From positions 2,294,001-2,358,000 of the forward strand of contig JADWQD010000004.1 of NCBI GenBank assembly GCA_016110215.1: a stretch of 64,000 nucleotides of DNA, written 5' to 3'. The notes under the pieces are model-generated. The model was not told the origin of the DNA and ran no database searches. It saw only the letters and a list, made by a program, of their open reading frames with translations. The first letter of the stretch is position 1; every line of letters starts with the position of its first letter. Positions 55,245-64,000 of this stretch are shown here, in pieces. This DNA is from Capronia americana. Taxonomy: Eukaryota > Ascomycota > Eurotiomycetes > Chaetothyriales > Herpotrichiellaceae. Both the position numbers and the translations under genes were made by a program.

Positions 55245-57087
55245 CTGTTATACATTAATTACCTTACCAAAGCAGGATGCACAAGCACCCGCTGGAGACC
55301 GCGGGTCATCAACCTCATACTACAAAGGTATGAAACCAAGTCAAGAAAAAATTGTGCCTTCTCGAACGCCGCCGCTCACAGGCACTGGCCCCGGCATCAG
55401 CGGCCCGGTTTGTTGCAACGTGGGGTGAGTTTCATTTTGGCCTCTCAGATACCAAAGGTCAAATACTTCAGACCTGTGAGCCTTGGAAGGGAAACGCGAG
55501 ACCCCGATTTTATACTATTCAAAACTAGTCTTGGCCTGCTCAGTGCTGCGGTCTATTATGGCCACCAGTATGGCCACCAGCAGACTATCGTCAAGCTTAT
55601 CGTCTTCGCTCGTTCCAAGCAAGGCTGATGCGGATCGACCTAGTGTCATGTTTTGCGCTCAGCTCACAGATCGACACATCGAAGTCATACAGTTCAATTC
55701 TCACAATAGAAGAATGTCAACATATCAACCCAACAGTCATTTTGAACCCACCCTGATTGTTATCCCATGGGAAGAAGACAGTCTCCCCAAGCCACGTTCA
55801 CGCCGTGACCGCGCCGAGACAGAGATGGTGTGCTCATGGAATAGAATCGTGAGCAGTTGTATGGTGGGAGACTCGAAAGCTTCATGAGTTGTGGTCGTTT
55901 GACCCTGGCAAAGGAACCATTCCTCTCCGAGAAGTGTTCTTCATATGAAACATCGACAGGTAACTCTAACAGGGCAACCATCTGGCCCATTGCACTACAA
56001 TATCACCCCATCCAGCAATCTGATCGGTATTGGGTCCCCGCCCCGCACGACGTGGTACGGTTCACTACCACACCATCTTTCCTTACAAACATGGCCCTTC
56101 TGGTCCCGGAAACTACGACAGAAGAGACTGGAATTTCAAGCCAGCAAGAATCATCTCGAGTTTCAATTCCCTGCCAGCCAACACCAGCCCCTACCATTTC
56201 GAAGAGACATGGTTCAATCGTGGCCTCTATCAAGCAATGCGCCACATCATATTAAGTACTCTTACCATAAACAGCGTTCCGGCATTCTGCTGCGCGTCGT
56301 CGGCTTCGCCTTGGAATGTACTGCTTCGTTTGCGAACAAGGAGGGCAGGGAACAAAAGGTGACGTAACGTACCGAGTACATGGGCATGAATCTCGCCGGG
56401 GAGCTGGGGGAGCATCTTCATACTTTTAAGCGAGAGCCAAAGGAGCATCTCCATCCTTTTAAGCAAGAGGCAGATAAGTGATGCGAGAGAAGCATTACGA
56501 GCCTCCAAGTCGCTGTGAATCTATCCTGGAGATTGTTCTCCGTTCAAATATTCAGAATATTCCGCGGGCTCTTCTTTGGAGTATATTCCCTATTGAGTCG
56601 AGGAAGCCTAGGCTCTCGAGCTTGTTATTTGCTACTAATCATTTCATAACCACGCTATCCAGGATGGTGGCGCGAAATGTTGATCGTAGGGAGATGTCTT
56701 GTCAATGTGGAGATGGCAGAATCCCAAAAAACAAGGGTAAACCAAGGGTCAAACAAGGCTGACCTAGACCATGGGCGGAATGTGGGATCCAGGCGGGGCG
56801 AGTGGGAAGGCGGTGGGACAGGCGGAGAAAGGGGTGGACGGGCTTACCAGGTAGTTCGGGTCAACTTAGGGCGTCTTCTTAGCGGTGGGAGAGAAGGTAA
56901 ATCGACACCGAGGGTTACTAACCTACGCCGCTGTTGAAACAGTACTCACCTGCACTCACCTTCGACTCGCCTTTAACTTTCCCATCATCTCTCGGGATAA
57001 GTAAGGTATACTTACCTCCCCTGGAGACACTTAGTAGCTGAAATATGTGATTAGAATAAGATATCCTTGGAGTAATACAGGCCTCTG
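55245..57087. other. Gene-poor stretch with a short direct repeat
   Basis: No recognised gene. The frame 56030-56362 (GPGNYDRRDWNFKPARIISS...) has protein-like composition but matches nothing I know. The DNA becomes AT-rich toward 56520-57070. A direct repeat is listed separately. Confidence 0.45.
56409..56469. repeat. Two 28-base imperfect direct repeats
   Basis: Copies at 56409-56436 and 56442-56469 begin GGAGCATCT and end AAGCPAGAG-like (AAGCGAGAG / AAGCAAGAG). They agree at 25 of 28 positions and are separated by 5 bases. No coding or mobile-element context is visible. Confidence 0.7.
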
Positions 57088-57477
57088 TTAATAGTAGTCG
57101 TAACCAAAATCCGGGCTCGGAGTCCTCACTCGCGGCGGTGCTCTTCTACTAGTCCTCGCAGCATTACGCGGTGTCCTCGGCCGTATCGCAGCTTGACATC
57201 TCGGACACGCCTTGATCTTACAGCCCGGGCATTGCAGCAGATAAGTCCAACTCGGATAGCACTCCGGACATGCGGCACAACCTTCTACTTTGCATTTTAC
57301 TGGTATGCTTGTACAGTATGTATCACTAAATAGGCTCTCTTGCTGCGTGCAGTGTCTATTGTCATGTCTTGTCGTGTACTGTCTGGCAATGACTTCCACT
57401 TTGACTGCCATACTCAGCTTTGTGACCTGCCGTTGTCCAAATAGAAGTAAACGAGAAGGTTGCTCCCAAAAGGACAA
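57088..57477 (-). CDS. Small Cys-rich zinc-ribbon-like ORF
   Basis: 129 codons. The N-terminal half is unremarkable. The second half packs eight cysteines as CKVEGCAACPECYPSW and CPGCKIKACPRC, i.e. two sets of closely spaced Cys pairs such as would bind two zinc ions, followed by a basic Arg/Pro tail (TPRNAARTSRRAPPRVRTPS) and an acidic-aromatic end. It could be a real short protein, the last exon of a longer gene, or a relic of one. I do not recognise a named family. No partner exon was found upstream, and the surrounding DNA is AT-rich and gene-poor. Confidence 0.3.
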   Translation of the reverse strand: MSFWEQPSRLLLFGQRQVTKLSMAVKVEVIARQYTTRHDNRHCTQQESLFSDTYCTSIPVKCKVEGCAACPECYPSWTYLLQCPGCKIKACPRCQAAIRPRTPRNAARTSRRAPPRVRTPSPDFGYDYY

Positions 57478-57927
57478 TTCTCGGCTTTGGTGTTCATATC
57501 TGTCAACTAGGGTTATCTCTTTTCAATGCCCGAACTGGTGTTTCTGGACTTTAGTGAGGCCACCCCTGAACATTCTTAGGCTGTTGAATAACGACGAATC
57601 ACCGTATCTAGGTAAATATTATCCATCTCTGCGGCTAAAAACAAAGCCGTGGATGGGAAACTGCTTGTGGCAGTGGTCCATTTCTCCAACTTTATGTTCA
57701 TGGCCCGAAGTAGCTCATACAGTGCGGTGCCAGACTAACCACAGTCTTACGCTCCCGTTACTGTCGGAATAGCGTCCTTCGCGCACTCTTTGAGGGAAGC
57801 ATAGGCCGCGAAGGCGGGCGGAATAGACAATAAGGCTCTTAGTACAGGATTTAGCCTAAGGTTATGTCCTTTAGAATCTCTAAGCAGGAGGCCCCGGATC
57901 TTTCCAAGACCAGAGTGCTCAGGATCC
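57478..57927. other. Intergenic
   Basis: A 160-codon plus-strand frame crosses 57290-57772 without recognisable content. Nothing else seen. Confidence 0.45.
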
Positions 57928-58973
57928 TCAATTAGCCTCGGAGGGGGGATGGCCCTTCAGAGCGGCCCTTTTTGCATGTTTCTCTACCGACGGCAAAGAA
58001 AGAAACAAGGACGGCCAGATCAGTTCGATATCGTCCTGTTTACCTTCACAACAGTATTCGAGCCAGATGCTCCAGGTAATGTTAAAGTATTGGGCCACGC
58101 CGGTGCTCAAATGCCTACCAAAGTGTCAGTATAAAAGACACCATGAATGTCAAGCAATCCGTAGAACAGATACTTACCACCATCCTTGACTATTCGAGGT
58201 TGGTCTTCGACGCAGGTCGAGCTCTTGTTGAGGACACTTTGTTATAGAATGGAGACCATCATTCGAAGCCAAGAGGAAGAAGCCCAACAAATTCAACCCT
58301 AGAGTAACAGGAACCATCTTCTGCCACATTGTGTTCAAGATCTGTCGATCGCGACGCTCCTTCTGGACACGCTCTACGTTGTACGTAGGAATAATCGCAA
58401 GGAGACTTTTATTCACTTTGCGCCGAGGTTTTCGAAGAATTGCTTCCATGCGGTGAATGTTGCGGCAGAAGACAGTCATTGTCAATAGAACAGCCGCTTC
58501 TTCATAGCCCCACAGGTTCCTAGTGTCAGCGTAGTAGACGGTCATCGATACAGTGATGCCCAGGAGCAGAGCGGTGGCCGAAACGCAGGGATTGCGCGAC
58601 TTTCCATGCGCATCTCCAGCGTAAAGTGTTGCGCATGTCGAGAAAAGTAGGAAGACTATCTCTGAGGGTTTGCCATTGTCTTAATCAGAAAGTCAGTCAA
58701 CGCAGATCGGAAAGCACTTAGAAACTTGTTGGTCGCTCGTGGAGTCTTGGACCATGCGTACGTACATTCCAAGCATAAGCGGCAGAAAACACTTGCCAGG
58801 CTGAGGGTCAGATAGCCGACAAAACCAGAAAGAAATTTCGCGTGGTGCCCATTGCGAAGGCAATTCAAGATACCCTTGCATGCCACATACGCACAGCACA
58901 TGTCTGTCAAACAATTCAATATCTCGCCTCGATGCATACCTTCAGGGTTGCCTACTCTAGAATTTTGGCACAA
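57928..58973 (-). CDS. Unrecognised multi-span membrane protein, multi-exon model incomplete
   Basis: Three minus-strand blocks have membrane-protein character. Block 1 (about 58720-58973) reads FLSGFVGYLTLSLASVFCRL and ends ATNKFL. An intron with donor GTGCTT and acceptor CAG (about 66 bases) joins it in frame to block 2, KIVFLLFSTCATLYAGDAHG, ATALLLGITVSMTVYYADTR, GYEEAAVLLTMTVFCRNIHR and VPVTLGLNLLGFFLLASNDG. A GTAAGT donor near 58170 and a TTGGTAG acceptor near 58105 lead to block 3, VAQYFNITWSIWLEYCCEGK, ending at 57928-57930. At least five hydrophobic spans are visible. The start codon and the exact junction before block 3 are not settled. I do not recognise the family. It is probably a receptor- or permease-like fungal membrane protein. 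Confidence 0.4.
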
Positions 58974-60981
58974 TACTGGCCGTCATGCCGTGTCCTAAGG
59001 ACTCTTGATGTAGCAGAAACACGGGGATATTGCCCCGTGCAAGGTGTCACCGGAGCAGTCCCCAAGCTCAGCCTCGAGGTCACAAGGTCCAAGGGACTCC
59101 TGCGTAGAGGACGACGCAATGAACACAAGGTTGAAAGTGTTGGAGCAGAATCGTGGACCGCTGCATCCGTCCTTTCCAGCGCCAGTGAGTGTTTTGTCTC
59201 CAAGTGGCTCAACATGCGACCCACTTCGTTGCATCAATCCTCTGTGCTAACGAGGTGAGGCCCTCGAACCGCACGAGCCGCTCCCTATTCCGAAAAATTT
59301 CATGAACGAGCTCCGTTCTGGCAGACGCTCGCGATTCTGAAAGTCAGGTCGTGTGACAGGCCTCGTGATGTCGTGCACGGTACCACAGAAGAAGATGAAA
59401 GGATGGGACATGGCGACATGAAAACTGTTCGGGTGCGTTGCGAGTGCAGATTGACATCAGAAAATTATGTGTGCCGGGTTCCTATCTCTTTTCCGACGCA
59501 AAGGCGCCAGGCCGATTCAAAGCAAAGGTCTCATCACCATCCCCAGCGGACGCATGCCTCCGATAATCTCGGCGGACTAAGCGAACTGGCAGTGCCACCA
59601 CCTATTCAAAACCGAGATGATGTTACCGATATACCGTCATTACACATTAGAAGAGAATCTCGAACGAGCCTCGCGGGGTGAAGATGCCGATGCTCAAGAT
59701 GAAAACGAAGAAATACTGGTGCGACACCACACTTTGGAGGAAAATATCCATCTCGCAGAAGGGCTTTCTCGAGAAATGAGACGACAGTCACAGGAGCTTA
59801 GACGCCACGCAACAGGTTCTTCAGATTCACCATATGCGCCGGGTTGCCGCTTGTCGAACGAACATGGAGAGCAGACAAAGTAACACCGCCTGGTCTGTTG
59901 AGATGATCGTGCAATCTTTTGTTCAAGTATTTGCTCTGTGTACGTCGCGCACCTTGCGGTCCCCCTAATTATGTTAGTGCTCGTGGAGCAGTATCAAAAT
60001 ATAAACTACCTTGAGCTCTGCTATCACTATTTCCGAGAAATGCCAAAGTTGAATGGCCGTAAGGGTTGTGTTGCTGCCGTGATCAAGCATTTACCTACTC
60101 TCAGTTGATCGAAAAATTAGTTGATACAGGACTTGGGCGGTCAATTAAACAAAGCGCGTGCAACGTCATGCATCGACGAGCGTCTTCTTGAACTCGAGTT
60201 TCCTGGAGATCAGACACGCGAACAAATAGACGAGGAGGGCAGGAGTCAGGTGCTATGATGCAGAAAGAGGTACGCTCTCCTAAACATCCACTAACCCATC
60301 AGCAGCGATCATCTGGTAAGCCTGATCATTGCTGTCTGGAAGGCTTGGTGAGGCTTCATCGTCTCGCCTCTCCGAGGGTGCGTCTCGAACCCTCTCGGAT
60401 TCGTACTTGGTGGGCAAGATGTATTTATTGCTGTCGAATCAAGCACGCATCCTCCCGTCTATCAATCCATGCACTCTACAACGCCAAATGACGCGACTCC
60501 TGGATCTCAAACGTTTCATTAACCATAGGTACTGCTCTCCAGGATTAATGCTCCCACCAGTGTCTGCAAAGCAAGCAGCCACCACAAGTCAGATGAGATC
60601 GGTCCAGGGTATTAGATACTGTGGTGAATGGACTACAGTTTGAAACGTCGATCTTTCTGCATTTCGCACGGATATGAATAGGGGCTAGCGTCAGCTCATT
60701 TGAACATCCAAACTTTCTCACTATTACCCTACCTTAAGGTTGACTGATGAACCGCGGATGATATCCTCCGCCCTGCCCAACTATTACCAATAAACCCTGG
60801 CGGCCCTATAGGTGTGATCCATTCCGAGTCATTTCCCAAACATCATGCCAATGGAAAAACTCCTGAAAAACTAACACCTATACTTCATACATACGGTGGC
60901 CGCTCGTCACTCGCACTTCCGACATTCCGTCTTGGGTAAGAAAATTCGTCAGGACAGCTTCGTTTACTCGCGAACTGGAAC
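58974..60981. other. 2 kb gene-poor stretch
   Basis: Short frames on both strands. The only one with internal structure is 59617-59883 (listed separately). The rest, including 59900-60950, shows nothing I can support. Confidence 0.45.
59617..59883 (+). CDS. Short ORF with a repeated TLEEN motif
   Basis: 88 codons with two similar units, HYTLEENLERASRGE and HHTLEENIHLAEGLSRE, followed by a helical charged region (EMRRQSQELRRH). The duplication suggests coding constraint rather than chance. There is no known family, no clear promoter and no partner exon. Low confidence that it is a gene. Confidence 0.2.
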   Translation: MMLPIYRHYTLEENLERASRGEDADAQDENEEILVRHHTLEENIHLAEGLSREMRRQSQELRRHATGSSDSPYAPGCRLSNEHGEQTK

Positions 60982-61632
60982 TCATGCTTGATAAGCTGTT
61001 TCTGTGGTAGGCTCGACCCCGCTGTCGGTTGTCTCCACCGATGGACGAGGCTTTTCCATGAGCATTGAGCCGGGAAAGCCGCGTTCACTTCTGTAGATCA
61101 ACACCTGCAGAATTGTGGCGAAAACGCAGAATGAGCTAGAATTCATGGCATCAGCAGTGCTCCGTATGAACCAATCTGGGACATCATGCCACACGTACAC
61201 GGCAATAATGCACCAAGACTCAAGGGCGTACTTTAAAGTACATTTGTGAACGCCAGGAGGTGAGTTTTGCGAACAATCCTGCCAATTATAGTCTTGTGCG
61301 GCAAAGATAAATGCTGTCACCCAGAGGTGGGAGTAGACATAGTCCAGGGGAATCAAGTGAACTGTGAAGCGCTTGTAGAACGCCAAGGGTATGGTTGGTA
61401 GGAAGAACGCAATGCTGGTACATGCGATGACTTCTTGATATGTCGTATGCTCGTTCCTGGAGTAGTCGTGAATGAAGTAAGATACAATGGCCATGACGAT
61501 GGAGGCGCTGGACCATTTGATGAAATTGAACACGCAAAGAAGAAGGCGTAGTCGAGTGAAAGAGGTAGTAGACACCCCCGGAGCATTAGAATGTGGGAGC
61601 CTCAGGTTGCGACGAAACGCCATATTGCTCAA
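60982..61632 (-). CDS. Four-span MARVEL-type membrane protein
   Basis: One exon of 216 residues (MSNMAFRRNLRLPHSN...; a second ATG three codons later is possible). The order of elements matches fungal MARVEL-domain proteins: span 1 with FIKWSSASIVMAIVSYFIHD, then YQEVIACTSIAFFLPTIPLA. The third span is HLIPLDYVYSHLWVTAFIFA, carrying the typical AAQDYNWQDCSQNSPPGVHK loop with its Cys pair (QDCSQ...HKC), which is an extracellular loop in this family. The last quarter (ALESWCIIAVYVWHDVPDWF, FCVFATILQVLIYRSERGF) is less regular than usual, and a few charged residues fall in the fourth span. MARVEL proteins act at membrane apposition or vesicle sites; a specific role is unknown here. Confident in family, less so in full function. 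Confidence 0.7.
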   Translation of the reverse strand: MSNMAFRRNLRLPHSNAPGVSTTSFTRLRLLLCVFNFIKWSSASIVMAIVSYFIHDYSRNEHTTYQEVIACTSIAFFLPTIPLAFYKRFTVHLIPLDYVYSHLWVTAFIFAAQDYNWQDCSQNSPPGVHKCTLKYALESWCIIAVYVWHDVPDWFIRSTADAMNSSSFCVFATILQVLIYRSERGFPGSMLMEKPRPSVETTDSGVEPTTETAYQA

Positions 61633-62335
61633 GACATTGGAGAGTTGGGTGGATTGCTTTGGGAAATTCCGACTGTTTGAAGCAAACTTTGGAGTGCAGC
61701 GAACCGTCTTTGATGTGATAATTTATATACACCACTCAGACCCTAGAAGAACGACATCCCATGGTATGCTTCTCGCGGCCCATAGCCTCCAACTGGCTGT
61801 GGCGGAAGCGGCGGTATCAGACTCCGCGCAAGACTGTGCGCTCAGTCTCCAGAAAAAGGGGTCATAAGACCAGTTTCTGCCTGACCATGAGCCACCGGTG
61901 ATGATCTGATGGACCCCTCTCGAAAGCGCCTAGGTCTAATACTGTCGTCTCGGAAGGCGTCCGGTTGATAAGGGAGCAGCGGCTACGTCGGGACTGCCGG
62001 GTCTGCTTTTGCGTTAAACCAATCAATGGTCGTGCCAGATAGATTGAGGTTCCTCTGGGGGATACCCGTATAAGCCTAAATAGTATAGCTAAGTCGATGT
62101 AAGAGCGAGCAGGGACCTTTGGGGAATTTGGTTCATTGCTTAATGTTTGGACTGCAGGCTGAAAAGTAGAGAATGAATCCAGTGCAATCAGCTGACGGAT
62201 GTTGGAGGCGGTCGATAGGTCGATAGGTCGATTGGCAGGTCAGAATTATGCGCTTCAAATATGATCGTTATTAATACCCAAAAAGATAACGCTTAGTTAT
62301 CCAAACATGATATCATTTGAGTCCGTCCTCAAATA
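61633..62335. other. Intergenic
   Basis: Contains a short CGATAGGT tandem near 62213-62230. No gene seen. Confidence 0.5.
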
Positions 62336-63318
62336 CTAGCCCTCTTTCGAATCGGCTTTCTCAGCTTTAGCTCTGGCAGTGGCACCCTTGACTATCTTGC
62401 TGAGATCACCCACGGGAAGATTAATGGGGAAGTCGACGCTGGCCAATAACTGAGCACCGAGTAGATACCAACCCAGCAAACACACGGCGAAGACCAACCC
62501 GCCAGCCGCATGCTGGCACGTCAACGCGGTGTCTCCATGGCCCTCTGCCAGTTGCCAATAGGTGGCTGCCATAAGAGAAAAGGCTGGGACGAGCGACAAA
62601 AAAATCAGGACAAAGCAAATATTCGTCCGCAGTGAGCAGAGAAGATAAATAAAACACAGGACGCCCATGTATAAATGAAAGAAGGCGAAGGTACTTGCAA
62701 AAGTGGCGTTCGTGGCGCTTATAGTCGGATGGGTAGGGTCGTATGCAATGGAGGCGTTATAGAAAGGAGTCAATGTCGCCGCCCAACTCAGCCAGAAGGC
62801 GCCGAAAGATCCAAACACCACGAAGGGAAAGGTGTTGCCGAGGATGAACTCCAGCACGGATCCGATGATCATCAAGAGGCCGCCGAAGAAGTAGTATACG
62901 CCGCTTGAGTCCGAGCACATGTCAGCTGTTGGGGTCTGAGAGGGATGAGAAAGAAAGTCCTTACACTTCTGCAGCTCCAGAGTCACCGCTCTTCCTCCAA
63001 CCCAGGAGGACGTTCGAAAGTGGGCTAAGCGACAACAAGAATCCGCAGAGCGCTCTGATCAATCGTGTCATTTTCCCAGTACAAACGGATCAGAGACACC
63101 ACTCACAATGGTGTTGGGTTGCCCAAAGTGGACCTCAAGTTATTTGAGACGCGATTTGCGGGTGACAGGTAGATCTTCTCGAAAAGTTCGGGTGTGATGG
63201 AAATGCTTCCAGCGGTTCGAAGTCTTCGTAGTGCGCCATCTCGGTCATAATCGTCGTGATGCATATCGTATGGGGACTTATGGTGGTCAGAGGGACCGAT
63301 ACCGTCATCCACATCCAT
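62336..63318 (-). CDS. GPR1/FUN34/YaaH-family (acetate/ammonium) membrane protein
   Basis: Three exons (63107-63318, 62965-63054, 62336-62903; introns of 52 and 61 bases) give 289 residues, normal for the family. The start MDVDDGIGPSDHHKSPYDMH leads to the conserved cytoplasmic block LRTAGSISITPELFEKIYLS and then the family signature NPTPLALCGFLLSLSP across intron 1. Next is SNVLLGWRKSGDSGAAEVGV across intron 2, then YYFFGGLLMIIGSVLEFILG and NTFPFVVFGSFGAFWLSWAA. Later spans are FFHLYMGVLCFIYLLCSLRT, ICFVLIFLSLVPAFSLMAA and AAGGLVFAVCLLGWYLLGAQ, and the tail is basic. Fungal relatives (AcpA, ATO1-3, GPR1) move or sense acetate and may export ammonium at the plasma membrane. In the signature, the Gly after NPTPL is replaced by Ala (commonly NPAPLGL), a mild deviation. 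Confident in family; substrate inferred. Confidence 0.9.
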
Positions 63319-64000
63319 GACGATTTAGATGAGCAGCCCATGAAATCAATCAGCATGTCTAAACCGAGTGACTCACACTTCGACACTGACCTCAATCATT
63401 AAATACTTATGCTGGCCTCGCACGAACGGAAGTTCAGAGCGGAGGGTCAAGGTGGCTTTCCGTCCGCGCCGGAGTGAGGTCGATCATGAGCTTTGACGCG
63501 TCACCAACCTGGGTCATCGAACCATCAGTGATGAGTCTTTCAGTACTAACCGTGCAACAGTGCAACAGGCTACGGCTCGGAGTGCACGGTTATAGCTTCT
63601 TGAATGTGACAAAAGACCTACGTGACAGTGTACGTGACAGTGTGATGACCTTCCGAAGGCCTGTACGGCCTTGTAATAGATTTAGCGCCTTCAGATAGTA
63701 TATACTCTGACGGTCTCCCAGACCCTCTCGAATATGGCCATGTCCTCCAATTGAGTCACATGAAGATGACTCGGTACGCACGTGATGCACGCGATATCGT
63801 CATGTGCTGTCATGTGGGTAACATTCGACGTGGGAGCGTGACAGGAGCCAAGGTACAGTATCTTCCATGATTTCAGCTTTGGATTGACCAGGACCGCCGT
63901 CTCAGGAAATCGGACCTTTGCAGGAGCTCTTGAATTTCTGGGTCGTAGAATCTCGCAACATAGGAGACAAGTGGAGAGGATGGCCGGCTGTAGCGGCCCC
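63319..64000. other. Upstream flank to window end
   Basis: Promoter region of the acetate-transporter-family gene and unannotated DNA. It contains a perfect 12-base tandem duplication (TACGTGACAGTG at 63619-63630 and 63631-63642). No gene seen. Confidence 0.45.

Noticed and set aside
60340..60430. Possible tRNA suggested by a TCTCGAACCCTCTCGG segment
   Set aside because: No matching acceptor stem, A box or anticodon arm can be folded around it.
63619..63642. 12-base tandem duplication as a CRISPR-like or mobile-element signal
   Set aside because: Only two adjacent copies and no spacer pattern; simple slippage explains it.

Overview
This window is nuclear DNA of a filamentous ascomycete (Pezizomycotina). 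The genes carry short GT-AG introns of about 42-70 bases. They include families typical of these fungi: Zn2Cys6 factors with fungal-specific domains, SAT4-type rhodopsin-like membrane proteins, an ankyrin protein with a fungal N-terminal domain, a P450, MFS and APC transporters and a MARVEL-type membrane protein. The mix would suit Eurotiomycetes such as Chaetothyriales, but the order cannot be fixed by eye. I rebuilt most gene models by joining reading frames at splice signals. For thirteen spliced, complete models the summed exon lengths are a whole number of codons.

Layout. 1-6 kb: the end of an unknown gene, a broken membrane-protein gene and a fungal-specific regulator. 6.8-15 kb: GET3, an MFS transporter, a decayed M20 amidohydrolase and a P450. 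15.9-23.3 kb: an ankyrin protein, a GNAT acetyltransferase and a SAT4-type membrane protein. 25.4-27.2 kb: an amino-acid/choline-type permease. 27.9-37.4 kb is a compact housekeeping block: SLD2 (replication initiation), RPL28/uL15, CHL1 (cohesion helicase) and SKT5/CHS4 (chitin synthase activator). 38.4-44.1 kb: a serine-protease-like protein that has lost its catalytic serine motif, a seven-span membrane protein, a UPC2-like Zn2Cys6 factor and an Mpv17 protein.

44.6-55.2 kb is the most distinctive accessory region. It holds a frameshifted FAD-linked (berberine-bridge-like) oxidase, a short remnant of a zinc alcohol dehydrogenase, and one 719-codon gene that fuses a salicylate-hydroxylase-type flavin monooxygenase to an acetoacetate-decarboxylase-like domain. 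Next come two divergent regulators. One has two C2H2 fingers plus a Zn2Cys6 cluster; the other has a regulator body with no visible zinc motif. I read the region as a partly decayed catabolic or secondary-metabolite locus with the fusion enzyme as its intact core. That grouping is inference from position and family.

55.2-64 kb is gene-poor. It has a Cys-rich small ORF, an unrecognised membrane protein, a MARVEL-type protein and a GPR1/FUN34/YaaH acetate-transporter-family protein. No CRISPR array, rRNA, convincing tRNA or intact transposon was seen.
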